NCBI RefSeq assembly: GCF_001908275.1 | Contig: NZ_CP018620.1 | Span: 5,084,001-5,148,000 of the forward strand | From: Paenibacillus xylanexedens | Lineage (GTDB): Bacteria; Bacillota; Bacilli; Paenibacillales; Paenibacillaceae | Reading direction: 5' to 3' | Length of the DNA: 64,000 nucleotides | Part shown: one piece after another, positions 18,788 to 30,127 of the stretch | Numbering within the stretch: position 1 is the stretch's first letter | Layout of the letters: every line of letters begins with the position of its first letter | Made by a program: the position numbers and the translations under genes | Notes under the pieces: generated by a model | Databases searched by the model: none | What the model was told of the DNA's origin: nothing | The model's input: the letters and a program-made list of their open reading frames with translations, nothing else

Positions 18788-19465
18788 CTATTCGGATCTT
18801 GTCATTGGATGTTCAAGATCCACATGGCCCATCAGACTCTCTGTCTGCTGACCATCCACCAGTAAATCAAGTGATTTTACTTCATCAAACTGGAAGAACG
18901 TTTGTTTTAGAGCATCCAGCGCATAAGATTCTCCACCTGCTCCAAGACGTGCCGTATCTGGCATATGAATATCCAGCGTAAGAGCTCCATCCTTGAACTG
19001 AACAGACTTCAATTCAATTTCTTTAGACCACAGCGGAACAAGTTTAGCGTCTTTGCTCTGTTGCAGTGATTCAAAGGCAGCTTTATATTTGGCATCATCC
19101 GATGCGTATGAAATCTCTGCCGAAGCTTTGTGCAACTCCAGTTCTTCTTCATCCGTATAGAATACAGTGATCGTTTTCTTTTCATTACTTTCGGAAGTTG
19201 CCGGCTTCTCCGTAGACGTTTCGCTTGGCGGAGTAGTTGTAGTCGCTTCCTCCGAACTGCCTTCCGTCGATTCTGTAGGCGTTGTATTCTCTTCAGGCTC
19301 AGCAGTTACCGGTTCGGTAATTGTTTCGCCTTCAACCTCGGTCACATTGTTTTCAGTTCCTGCGCCTTGCGTCTGATTCGGAGCAGCTGTTGGCTTGCTT
19401 CCACATCCAGCAGCAACTGCCATAACCGTTACCAGCAAGGCTGCAATCCATATTTTCTTGTTCAT
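18788..19465 (-). CDS. GerMN-domain lipoprotein
   Basis: 225 residues. The lipoprotein signal ends in AAGC, followed by a Thr/Glu/Ser-rich tether of about 80 residues. The C-terminal 110 residues match the GerMN pattern (ITVFYTDEEELEL, LKQTFFQFDEVKSLDLLVDGQQTESLMGHVDL). GerMN proteins act at the wall in sporulation, germination and division. It starts 35 bases after the upstream amidase, consistent with an operon. Activity on peptidoglycan together with the amidase is an inference from context. Confidence 0.9.
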   Translation of the reverse strand: MNKKIWIAALLVTVMAVAAGCGSKPTAAPNQTQGAGTENNVTEVEGETITEPVTAEPEENTTPTESTEGSSEEATTTTPPSETSTEKPATSESNEKKTITVFYTDEEELELHKASAEISYASDDAKYKAAFESLQQSKDAKLVPLWSKEIELKSVQFKDGALTLDIHMPDTARLGAGGESYALDALKQTFFQFDEVKSLDLLVDGQQTESLMGHVDLEHPMTRSE

Positions 19466-19500
19466 TCTAACTCCGCCTCCTCAACATAAGGGCTTGTCCC

Positions 19501-20910
19501 TTATTTAATTCCCAGATACTCCTTGATTCCTGCAACAATCCCTTTGGCAACACTGTTCTGGAAACTCTCAGTGAACAGAGCTGCTTCGTCGCTCTTATTG
19601 CTAAGGAATCCACCTTCCAGCAGAACTGCTGGCATTGTCGTTTCACGGGTCACATGGAGACTTGCCGTTTTCACTCCACGATCTTTCAGTCCGGAAGACT
19701 GTAAAAGATACTTGTGCATCACTGTAGCAAGTGCTTTGCTGTTGGAGCGTGTATAGAATGTCTCTACACCGTTCGCAGCAGCAGGGCCACTGTTAGCATG
19801 AATGGAGATGAAAATATCCGCTTTTATGTCTTGTGCAATCTTCACACGTTCTTTCAATGCCAAAAATGTATCATCGCTGCGCGTTAACACAACGTCAATT
19901 TTGGATTCTTTTTTCAACAAGGCTTCCACTTTCAGAGCCATTGCCAGATTGAAGTCTTTTTCGCGTTTACCAGTTACACCGATTGCCCCAGGATCCTGAT
20001 CTCCGTGACCTGCATCGATAACGACAACTGTTTTGCCATTATTACCAACTGGAGGGGCAGGTGTACCACTTTGATTGTCGAGGTTAATCATAACCAGTCC
20101 GGAATCATTTTGCACACTGTACCCTTTTGAACTGGACAGATCGATTACAAAACGAATTGTAGATGGACTGTTGCTGTATAACGAGTAACGAATCTTCGAC
20201 ACATCCGGATAGCCGCTAACGACGAGTTGTCCATTCTGGTTGCTGTCTAGAGCCTGTCCTTCACTGAACGAATCAGCAAATGCGGTATTCGGCAAGTCTA
20301 TAACGATTCGATCTGGTCCTGTCATCGTGAAGACGTTCGGCTTCGTACTTCCGCTTGTTGCAATCATGAAGCGGTTGTCGCTGAAGCTGATGCCGTTCAC
20401 CAGTACAAGACCTTCTTGATCCGATCCTCCGCCTTCATTGCCAGAGTTCGGAGGTGTGGTTGTCCCGTTTCCGGAACCTGAATTCTGGGTAACTAATGTT
20501 ACCGTCTTCGTGGTATTGTTCCAACCCACCTTAAGACCCATTTCCTCACCAATAAATCGGAGAGGTACGAGCGTAGTACCATTTTTCACGAGTGGCGGGG
20601 CATCCAAGTTTACGTTACTGCCGTTCACCGTTGCCGTCTTCTGTCCAACAATCATCTGCATGGCAGTGTTGTCTTTGCTAATAGTCACTGTTTGAGTTTG
20701 CTGCTTCCACTCCACGCTATATCCAAGATTTTCGGACACAACCCGGATCGGAACCATCACCTTGCTGTTGATAATTTCCGCTTTTGTATCCGATGGCTGT
20801 ACGATTTCTTTTCCGTCTAGGATAATTTTCGTGTCTGTTGCTGCGTGACTATAGCCCGGGAATACGAGCCCAAAGACAAATAACAGTACCAAAAAACCGA
20901 ACTTCTTCAT
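19501..20910 (-). CDS. N-acetylmuramoyl-L-alanine amidase with stalk, AMIN and Amidase_3 domains (copy 1)
   Basis: 469 residues. A signal peptide is followed by a copper-amine-oxidase N-terminal-like stalk (residues about 25-135, MVPIRVVSENLGY and LVPLRFIGEEMG), a Gly/Asn/Ser linker, an AMIN domain (about 165-270, RIVIDLPNTAF) and a zinc amidase domain (about 290-469). Catalytic landmarks are intact: VVIDAGHGDQDPGA, the Glu in KREKDFNLA, ISIHANS and PAVLLEGGF. It cleaves the bond between MurNAc and the stem peptide. The stalk name does not mean copper chemistry. It heads the unit with the GerMN and SLH genes and is a close paralog of the next gene upstream. Confidence 0.95.
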   Translation of the reverse strand: MKKFGFLVLLFVFGLVFPGYSHAATDTKIILDGKEIVQPSDTKAEIINSKVMVPIRVVSENLGYSVEWKQQTQTVTISKDNTAMQMIVGQKTATVNGSNVNLDAPPLVKNGTTLVPLRFIGEEMGLKVGWNNTTKTVTLVTQNSGSGNGTTTPPNSGNEGGGSDQEGLVLVNGISFSDNRFMIATSGSTKPNVFTMTGPDRIVIDLPNTAFADSFSEGQALDSNQNGQLVVSGYPDVSKIRYSLYSNSPSTIRFVIDLSSSKGYSVQNDSGLVMINLDNQSGTPAPPVGNNGKTVVVIDAGHGDQDPGAIGVTGKREKDFNLAMALKVEALLKKESKIDVVLTRSDDTFLALKERVKIAQDIKADIFISIHANSGPAAANGVETFYTRSNSKALATVMHKYLLQSSGLKDRGVKTASLHVTRETTMPAVLLEGGFLSNKSDEAALFTESFQNSVAKGIVAGIKEYLGIK

Positions 20911-21168
20911 CCTTCACCCCTACCATTCTCATATTTTTTTGCCGCATGTTGTCATTTTCCAACTCCGACTGACCGCTTGGGCATTACCAGACACCTATTA
21001 GACGCCCCTCGCTCTCAAAAGTTGCGAATATATTCCAACATAACAGAAAAAAAACGTTGTCAGATCAAGCTTTTTTTACATTTTAATGTCTTCTTTTTTC
21101 CTTATTTATCAAATATACATCTCTAAACAACGTAATACCCTAACCTTCATATTTGCGCACAATTCAAT

Positions 21169-22575
21169 TTACAGTCCCAAAAATTCAACAATTCCGTCCA
21201 CAATCGCCTGTGCACATTTGTCCTGGTATTCTTCCGTGAGCATGACTGCTTCATCTGTAGGGTTACTTAAAAAACCAAGTTCAAGTAACACAGCAGGCAT
21301 GGTTGTTTCACGCGTCACATGCAGACTAGCCGTTTTAACCCCACGATCCTTGAGTCCTGTTACCGGTAACACATATTTGTGAAGAGTGTCAGCCAAAGTT
21401 TTGCTTTCTTTACGACTGTAGAGCGTTTCAATGCCGTTTGGTACCGGTGTAGTGAATTTGTTTCCATGAATGGATACAAAAACATCTGCCTGATTCAATT
21501 CAGCAATATCCACACGCTGTTTGAGCGAAAGTTCTGTATCATCCTGGCGTGTAATGACCGTTTGAATATTTGAGTATTTTTGAAGGATTGCCTGTACCTT
21601 CAGCCCTACAGCCAGATTGAAATCCTTCTCATAAGCTCCTGACAGGCTCACTGCACCCGATTGACGACCACCATGTCCCGGATCAATGACCACAATCGTT
21701 TTACCATCATTGGTAGGTACTGCCGGTTGGCTTGTCGGTTCTCCACTCGTGGCTGTCAGGTCAACGAGCAAGACATTATTATCTCCAACAGACCATTTGG
21801 CTGTAGCCGTCTGATTCAGATCCAGAACGACACGCACGGTAGAAGGCGATTTACTGAACATGGCATACCGAACTTTGGAAACTATTGATGAATCCGTAAC
21901 GAGAATCTGTCCACTGCCATCCGGGTTAGAGGCTTGTCCCTGAATGAATTTCTCAGAAAATGTCGCTGAAGGCAGATCAACAATAATTCGGTCTGGCCCA
22001 TTAATACTGGATACTTTGGGGCTAATATTACCGTTTGTTGCTACAATCAAGCGATCTCCGCTGTAGCTGATGCCTTGAAGTTCTGTCAAACCATCCGGGA
22101 CAGGTGCCTCGACGGGGTCACTGTCACCTTCCGTTTCAACTACGGGAGGAATACTAAATAGGCTTACTGTCTTGGTTCCATTGTCCCAGCCAACACGCAG
22201 ACCCATGCCTTCCCCAACAAAGCGTAACGGAACAAGCGTAGTTCCCTGTTTGATCAGTGGGGGCGAATCCAAGTTCACCACGTTTCCATTCACTGTAGCT
22301 GCATCTTTGCCAGCTGTCATTTGAATCGTACTGTTTCCTTTTTGAACCTGGACTGACTGAGTTTCCTTCTCCCACTTCACCTTATAACCCAGGTTCTCGG
22401 ATACAATTCGAATTGGAACCATGACCGTTTTCCCGATATTCTCTGCAGGTGCACCCGTCTGCTGGTTAATGGTTACACCGTCGAGTACAATCGAGGGAGT
22501 GGTGTCTGCATGGGCCATGACTGGGAATAAACATAGGAACAGAAGAAAAACGACTGCTGCCGACCATTTTTTCAT
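21169..22575 (-). CDS. N-acetylmuramoyl-L-alanine amidase with stalk, AMIN and Amidase_3 domains (copy 2)
   Basis: 468 residues with the same domain order as its neighbour: signal peptide, stalk (MVPIRIVSENLGY, LVPLRFVGEGMG), AMIN (RIIVDLPSATF) and zinc amidase (VVIDPGHGGRQSGA, YEKDFNLAVG, VSIHGNK, PAVLLELGFLSN). The two genes have the same length and share long identical stretches, for example HVTRETTMPAVLLE, so they are a tandem duplication. A 258-base gap without a clear terminator separates them, so this copy may have its own promoter and expression pattern. Confidence 0.95.
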   Translation of the reverse strand: MKKWSAAVVFLLFLCLFPVMAHADTTPSIVLDGVTINQQTGAPAENIGKTVMVPIRIVSENLGYKVKWEKETQSVQVQKGNSTIQMTAGKDAATVNGNVVNLDSPPLIKQGTTLVPLRFVGEGMGLRVGWDNGTKTVSLFSIPPVVETEGDSDPVEAPVPDGLTELQGISYSGDRLIVATNGNISPKVSSINGPDRIIVDLPSATFSEKFIQGQASNPDGSGQILVTDSSIVSKVRYAMFSKSPSTVRVVLDLNQTATAKWSVGDNNVLLVDLTATSGEPTSQPAVPTNDGKTIVVIDPGHGGRQSGAVSLSGAYEKDFNLAVGLKVQAILQKYSNIQTVITRQDDTELSLKQRVDIAELNQADVFVSIHGNKFTTPVPNGIETLYSRKESKTLADTLHKYVLPVTGLKDRGVKTASLHVTRETTMPAVLLELGFLSNPTDEAVMLTEEYQDKCAQAIVDGIVEFLGL

Positions 22576-22991
22576 ACCTCATCCACCATTCTTTTTGTCT
22601 TTTGAACATCCGACCTGATTCTCTGCAGCGTAACATCAATGACAATATGTAACCTTCCATAATCTACTAATCAGTTTATCAGATATTGTCCCTTCATCCG
22701 GTTACAACGTTGTCATATTCAGTCGGAAATAAGATTAAAAAGCAGATCACATTCAAGAACATAATCTCTTTTACATGAATGTATATGGATTCCGTATCAA
22801 TGATGTCATAAATTGACGATATTCCATCTATTAATGCAACTTCAAAATATACATATATCGGAACAGGAAGTATTGCAAAAAAAATGATCCAGAGAACTGA
22901 AGATGACAGGGATTATTGAAGTATTCGGCCAAGAAAATTCAGGAGTTCTATGTATAGCTACTTATCAAGCTAATTTAGCTTCTGAAACTAC
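22576..22991. other. Gene-free AT-rich region between leuD and the amidase genes
   Basis: I found no convincing reading frame on either strand. It holds the upstream region of amidase copy 2 and a perfect palindrome ACAACGTTGT (22705-22714) whose role is unknown. AAGCTAATTTAGCTT near 22967-22981 is another short dyad. Confidence 0.4.
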
Positions 22992-23049
22992 AAAAAGCTT
23001 CTGTCTCACCGATGGGAACAAGGTCCCTTGGGCGAGGCAGAAGCTTTTT
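22992..23049 (-). terminator. Strong terminator after leuCD
   Basis: AAAAAGCTTCTG pairs with CAGAAGCTTTTT around further complementary blocks. The symmetry means it could work in both directions. It starts about 20 bases beyond the leuD stop. Confidence 0.92.
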
Positions 23050-23069
23050 GCTATGCAATAATTTAACGA

Positions 23070-23672
23070 TTAACCGAACAGTTTTGCCGCGTGGCGTTGT
23101 TCGTAAGCAGCGATTTCATCATCATGTTGAAGAGTCAGACCGATATCATCCAATCCTTGCAACAGGAATTGACGACGGTGCTCATCCAGATCAAAATCGA
23201 TATGCAGTCCGTATGCATCAGTAATCGTTTTGTTTTCCAGATTTACATTCATCTCATAGCCTTCATGTGTCGCTGTACGTTGGAACAAGTCTTCAACTTG
23301 CTCTTCTGACAACTTGATTGGCAAGATTCCGTTCTTAAAGCAGTTATTATAGAAGATGTCTGCATAAGATGGAGCGATGACACAACGGAATCCATAGTCC
23401 AAAATCGCCCATGGCGCATGCTCACGGGAAGATCCACAGCCAAAGTTGGCACGTGAGATCAGGATGGATGCCCCTTCATAACGAGGTTTGTTCATTTCGA
23501 AGGAAGCATTATTGTTGCCCTCTTCATCGAAACGCCATTCATAGAACAAAAATTGTCCAAATCCGGTACGCTCAATCCGTTTCAGGAACTGTTTTGGAAT
23601 GATTGCGTCTGTATCTACATTGACCCGGTCTACCGGTGCAACGATGCCTTGTAATGTTTTGAATTCTTCCAT
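23070..23672 (-). CDS. leuD: 3-isopropylmalate dehydratase small subunit
   Basis: 200 residues, full length. Together with LeuC it interconverts 2- and 3-isopropylmalate in leucine synthesis. The swivel domain markers are present: VDTDAIIPKQFLKRI, the substrate-loop RANFGCGSSREHAPWAI, and the late NCFKNGILPIKL. It starts 31 bases after leuC and is followed by a strong terminator, so the transcript is bicistronic. The other leucine genes are not in this window. Confidence 0.97.
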   Translation of the reverse strand: MEEFKTLQGIVAPVDRVNVDTDAIIPKQFLKRIERTGFGQFLFYEWRFDEEGNNNASFEMNKPRYEGASILISRANFGCGSSREHAPWAILDYGFRCVIAPSYADIFYNNCFKNGILPIKLSEEQVEDLFQRTATHEGYEMNVNLENKTITDAYGLHIDFDLDEHRRQFLLQGLDDIGLTLQHDDEIAAYEQRHAAKLFG

Positions 23673-23703
23673 ATTAAACGTTCTCCCTTCTGTCTGTTAT
23701 AGA

Positions 23704-25125
<1,422 letters not shown>

Positions 25126-25202
25126 CATTTTCACCTCATTATAAGTTCGGTCCTTGGAAGAGCCTCTGTTTTCTTTAAAAAGTGAAGCTCTTGAATGACA
25201 TA

Positions 25203-25268
25203 AATATATCACCCTGTCCTTCATTGTTCCAAGATATAATATCTATAGATGTAATAGGTTTAACCTAT
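25203..25268 (-). promoter_or_regulatory. Predicted leuC promoter with upstream LysR-type T-N11-A dyad
   Basis: On the minus strand TTGGAA (25227-25232) and TATATT (25203-25208) are 18 bases apart, which predicts a start near 25196. ATAGGTT-T-AACCTAT (25254-25268) is a perfect dyad containing T-N11-A, centred near -65, the classical recognition-site position for LysR activators. Confidence 0.55.
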
Positions 25269-25314
25269 AATGAGAGAAAGACAAATAAACCACTGCTCAT
25301 CGCAGAGGTTTCAA

Positions 25315-25342
25315 TTGATAACAATTATCATTATCAGATAAT
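25315..25342 (+). promoter_or_regulatory. Fur box overlapping a plus-strand promoter between leuC and bglH
   Basis: TGATAACAATTATCA (25316-25330) matches the 7-1-7 Fur consensus with one mismatch, and TTATCA-GATAAT continues the repeat. It coincides with a sigma-A-like promoter reading rightward: TTGATA (25315-25320), 16 bases, GATAAT (25337-25342). No protein gene lies downstream on that strand. Confidence 0.6.
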
Positions 25343-25348
25343 TCTTAT

Positions 25349-25437
25349 ACTACGTTTCCGCTGCTTCGCTGTCAATGCTTTTTATCTAGAACATAAAAAA
25401 ACAGCCCTGAATCCAGAGCTGCTTTGCTAGTTTCTGT
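25349..25437 (+). ncRNA. Candidate Fur-repressed small RNA
   Basis: This is a predicted transcript of about 85-90 bases from the Fur-overlapped promoter. A pyrimidine-rich unpaired first half leads to the hairpin CAGCCCTG-AATC-CAGAGCTG (25402-25421), followed by CTTTGCTAGTTTCTGTT, which is only partly T-rich. It contains no good reading frame. The size and Fur control resemble B. subtilis FsrA, but I see no sequence match and no strong complementarity to the leuC start region. Confidence 0.3.
25395..25421 (-). terminator. Intrinsic terminator after bglH
   Basis: On the minus strand CAGCTCTG-GATT-CAGGGCTG is followed by seven T residues. It lies about 75 bases beyond the bglH stop. The same hairpin could end the candidate plus-strand RNA. 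Confidence 0.85.
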
Positions 25438-25496
25438 TATGAAATGAAAATTATCATATCAACGCCTTCTATGAGAGTGCTTGTCCGACTACTGTA

Positions 25497-26972
<1,476 letters not shown>

Positions 26973-26999
26973 TTATCTCTGTAACTCTTTGATTCTTGC

Positions 27000-27839
27000 T
27001 CAATTGCGACTCATGACCCGATTGATATGAATAATCAAATACATCATCTCTTCATTGGAGATCGTATGTTCAAACCGAGCTTCAATATAATCCTTGATTA
27101 GCAATACGCAGGCTTCCTCCTGCGGATATTTATTCGCGATCTGCTCAAAGAGCTCATGATCCTGCGTGTTTAACGTTTTATGTTCAAAAAGCCGTTGAAT
27201 GAAAAACTGCAAATGGGTCAAAAAGCGTGAATAGTTGATGCTGTGTGTATCCAGCTCCACGTGATAGTGAATTTTGATAATATTGAGTACATCCTTGACG
27301 GTATTGGTCATCATCATGACCTGATTCATATTGTCATCATTCTGCTGCGCATTAACGAGATGAAAGGCAATATTCGCCGCTTCCTCTTCAGGCAGGGAAA
27401 GTCCAAGCTGTTTTTGAATGAGAGACAGACCATGCAACCCGATGCTGAACTCCTGCGGATAGAACTTTTTCACTTCCCACAACATTCGGTTCTGGATCGT
27501 CATATTGTCCTTGAATCGCTTCATGGCCATATACAGATGATCCGTTAATGCGACATAGAGATGATCACTCAGATGGCGGGACAATGTATGTTTGGCATGG
27601 GAGATGATTTCGTCAGCCAGAATCAGATATTCTTTTGGCGTTTCCTTCATCAGAGCGGTGAGATCCGAAGAGATCGTTTCATTTTCAAGGACATAGATCT
27701 TCTCGATCTCATCCTCGCCCACGACATCTCCCGGTTTGCTCCTGTAGCCGATGCCCTTTCCCATCACAATAATTTCCTTGTCATCCTCAACACGTCTGGC
27801 AAGAACAATGCTCGAATTCAGTATTTTTATGACTTCCAT
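27000..27839 (-). CDS. licT: BglG/LicT-family transcription antiterminator
   Basis: 279 residues from MEVIKILNSS, the usual first residues of the family; an ATG seven codons earlier is possible. It has an RNA-binding CAT domain (residues 1-55, VIKILNSSIVLAR and VMGKGIGY) and two PRD domains with phosphorylatable histidines (SDHLYVALTDHL and GLHGLSLIQKQ in PRD1; FLTHLQFF and IIHINRVM in PRD2). It binds the RAT hairpin upstream of bglP when beta-glucosides are present. The gene is downstream of the terminator it controls, so it should raise its own synthesis once induced. Confidence 0.93.
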   Translation of the reverse strand: MEVIKILNSSIVLARRVEDDKEIIVMGKGIGYRSKPGDVVGEDEIEKIYVLENETISSDLTALMKETPKEYLILADEIISHAKHTLSRHLSDHLYVALTDHLYMAMKRFKDNMTIQNRMLWEVKKFYPQEFSIGLHGLSLIQKQLGLSLPEEEAANIAFHLVNAQQNDDNMNQVMMMTNTVKDVLNIIKIHYHVELDTHSINYSRFLTHLQFFIQRLFEHKTLNTQDHELFEQIANKYPQEEACVLLIKDYIEARFEHTISNEEMMYLIIHINRVMSRN

Positions 27840-27875
27840 ATCAGGCTGCCTGCCTTTCATTCATATTTCAGCGAG

Positions 27876-29774
27876 TTATAACACCGTAATTAATGGTTTC
27901 CCCGGTCCTGTTGTCGCCGCAGTTTCATTGCCCAGTATCTCCAGATAATCTGATGAATTGGTCACAATTACAGGGGTCGTCGTGTCATATCCTGCGGCTT
28001 GTATAGCTTCAAGATCAAATTCGATCAGGAGCTGACCATGAGAGATCTGTTCTCCTTCGTTCACTTTTACATCAAAATGCTGGCCTTTCAGTTTCACCGT
28101 ATCCAATCCGACATGAATCAGAAGTTCTACACCTTCTACCGATCTCAGACCGATGGAATGTTTGGTACGGAACACCGTCTCAACGGTACCATCGAACGGA
28201 GCAAACACCTTGCCAACACTTGGCTGAATGGCCATACCTTGTCCCATGGCTTCTTGCGAGAAGGCCTCGTCCTTCACCTCTCTTAATGGCAGAACTTTAC
28301 CTTCCAATGGAGCAAAAACGATCTTTTTCGATTTGATCCCTGTGGATGGCTGGATTTCAGATTCGCCTCTCGCTTTGTTTGTAGGACTGCCTGCTATCGA
28401 CACTGCTGTTGGAACAACATCCTGAAATCCAATGACATATACGGCGACAAACGCGACAATGGCAGAGATCAGCATGGTAATAATCGCATAGATAATATTC
28501 ATATGATCTTCACTGATAAACATAGGCATAGATGCAATCCCCGGACCCACGGCAGCATATGCCTTGAGATTCACAATACCTGCGAACAACCCAGCGACTC
28601 CGGCGCCGATCATGCAGGCAAACAGCGTTTTCTTGAGCCTTAAATGTACACCGTACAGAGCAGGTTCCGTGATACCGAATACACCTGAAATTCCTGCAGA
28701 CAAAGCGACTTGTTTCAGCTTGATGTCTTTGGTTTTGAATGACACCGCCAGTGCGCCTGCTCCCTGCGCCATATTGGATGCCAGCATCGCGACCAGCACC
28801 AGTGTTTCATATCCAGGTGAAGCCAAGGCTGCGAAAATAATGGGATAAAATACTTTATGCATACCGAACATGACAATCAGAGGCATCAGTATAGCCATAA
28901 TGACAACGGTCAACCATCCAATCTTATCCTGAATCCAATAGATCAGGTTGGACATTCCCGTTCCGAGATACATCCCCAGAGGTCCAAGTACAATCAGGGC
29001 AACTGGAGCAACAATGAGAATAACAATCAAAGGTTTAAGGAAAATTTTGACCGGTCCTGGTGAGATCTTGTTGGCGAACTTTTCAATGTAAGACATGAAC
29101 CAGACCGTTAAAATAATTGGTACCACGGATGTCGCATATTGAACGGATGCAACAGGTATGCCAATAAAGGACACCGGATCTTCACCGCCAAGCAGACCAA
29201 TCATATTCGGGTGTAACATGATTCCACCAAACAGAACGGCAACAAAGGGGTTTGTTTTAAATCTATTTGCACTGGAATAGGCCAGTAGAATCGGAAGAAA
29301 GTAAAAGGCAGCATCAGACATGACACTCAAAACGGTATATGTCTGGCTCTCTTTAGACATCAGGCCGGTCACGGTCGCCAGTAGCAAAAGTGCCTTAAGC
29401 ATGCCCGAGGCAGCAATGGCTGGGATAATAGGTTGGAAAATGCCTGCAATGACACTGGCAAAAGTATTAAACAGACCTTTGGGGCTATAATCCGCTTTTT
29501 GTTTCTCCTGAATTTCGTTTGATTGCCGAGTATCCATCATCTTGGCAAGTTCATTGTAGACGTACGCGACGTCATTACCGATAATAACCTGATATTGTCC
29601 GCCGCTATTCACTGCGCCAATAACACCATCAAGGCTCTTAATTTCTTGGGTCTTCGCCATATCCGGATTCTTCAGGGTAAGTCTGAGCCTGGTAGAGCAA
29701 TGAATTAACGTGTTGATATTATCATTGCCACCGACCAGCTCCATAATCGATTGGGCTAATTGTTTGTGATTCAT
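27876..29774 (-). CDS. bglP: PTS beta-glucoside-specific transporter EIIBCA
   Basis: 632 residues from the ATG preceded by CGGAGGTGCACC; the frame starts 25 codons earlier inside the leader terminator. Domain order is EIIB (catalytic Cys in LIHCSTRLRLTL), EIIC membrane domain (about residues 105-460) and EIIA at the C-terminus (His in LLIHVGLDTVKLKG). It imports and phosphorylates aryl- or cellobiose-type beta-glucosides. It is the first gene of the operon, controlled by the RAT/terminator leader and probably by carbon catabolite repression. Confidence 0.96.
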   Translation of the reverse strand: MNHKQLAQSIMELVGGNDNINTLIHCSTRLRLTLKNPDMAKTQEIKSLDGVIGAVNSGGQYQVIIGNDVAYVYNELAKMMDTRQSNEIQEKQKADYSPKGLFNTFASVIAGIFQPIIPAIAASGMLKALLLLATVTGLMSKESQTYTVLSVMSDAAFYFLPILLAYSSANRFKTNPFVAVLFGGIMLHPNMIGLLGGEDPVSFIGIPVASVQYATSVVPIILTVWFMSYIEKFANKISPGPVKIFLKPLIVILIVAPVALIVLGPLGMYLGTGMSNLIYWIQDKIGWLTVVIMAILMPLIVMFGMHKVFYPIIFAALASPGYETLVLVAMLASNMAQGAGALAVSFKTKDIKLKQVALSAGISGVFGITEPALYGVHLRLKKTLFACMIGAGVAGLFAGIVNLKAYAAVGPGIASMPMFISEDHMNIIYAIITMLISAIVAFVAVYVIGFQDVVPTAVSIAGSPTNKARGESEIQPSTGIKSKKIVFAPLEGKVLPLREVKDEAFSQEAMGQGMAIQPSVGKVFAPFDGTVETVFRTKHSIGLRSVEGVELLIHVGLDTVKLKGQHFDVKVNEGEQISHGQLLIEFDLEAIQAAGYDTTTPVIVTNSSDYLEILGNETAATTGPGKPLITVL

Positions 29775-29801
29775 GGTGCACCTCCGTTTCTTGATGGGAA
29801 C

Positions 29802-29881
29802 AAAAAAAGACCTAAAAAGGGTAGGAAAAGAGAAACTCTTCCCACCCAATCTAGGTCTTGCCTGCCGAACAGTAACACGCC
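29802..29881 (-). promoter_or_regulatory. LicT-type RAT antiterminator overlapping an intrinsic terminator (bglP leader)
   Basis: On the minus strand the RAT element reads GTGTTACTG-TTC-GGCAGGCAAGACCTAG (29851-29881), close to the known LicT target. AAGACCTAGATTGGGTGGGAA then begins a terminator whose other arm ends TAGGTCTT followed by T residues (29802-29859). AAGACCTA is shared, so RAT and terminator exclude each other. Confidence 0.92.
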
Positions 29882-29903
29882 ATCGTTGGATGAATGTTAT
29901 TCA

Positions 29904-30024
29904 ATTATATGAACGAAAAAGACTATGAACATTTGAAATGGTTCTGTTAACACTTGAAACTGCTACACATGAAAACGTTGATTTTGTTTTACCCGGGTAA
30001 GTGATTCTTATTAAGCGTTTTCAA
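29904..30024 (-). promoter_or_regulatory. bglP promoter region: -10 box, palindrome and catabolite-response-like sites
   Basis: A TATAAT -10 (29904-29909, minus strand) lies just upstream of the RAT element; its -35 is weak. AATAAGCGTTTTCAAA-type sequence at 30009-30024 resembles a cre site, as does TGAAAACGTTGATT at 29970-29983. TTACCCGGGTAA (29989-30000) is a perfect 12-bp palindrome of unknown use. Confidence 0.5.
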
Positions 30025-30127
30025 AATCAGTATATCAACTCTTCTGATGGAGTGCAAGCGGTTAAGCGAAATTAATGATTTCTTCATCTGTAATGATATA
30101 ATGGTGGCATAACGAAAGGAATGACCA

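Noticed and set aside
19501..22575. Copper amine oxidase activity in the two amidases
   Set aside because: Only the N-terminal stalk-like domain with that name is present; the catalytic copper and quinone domain is absent.
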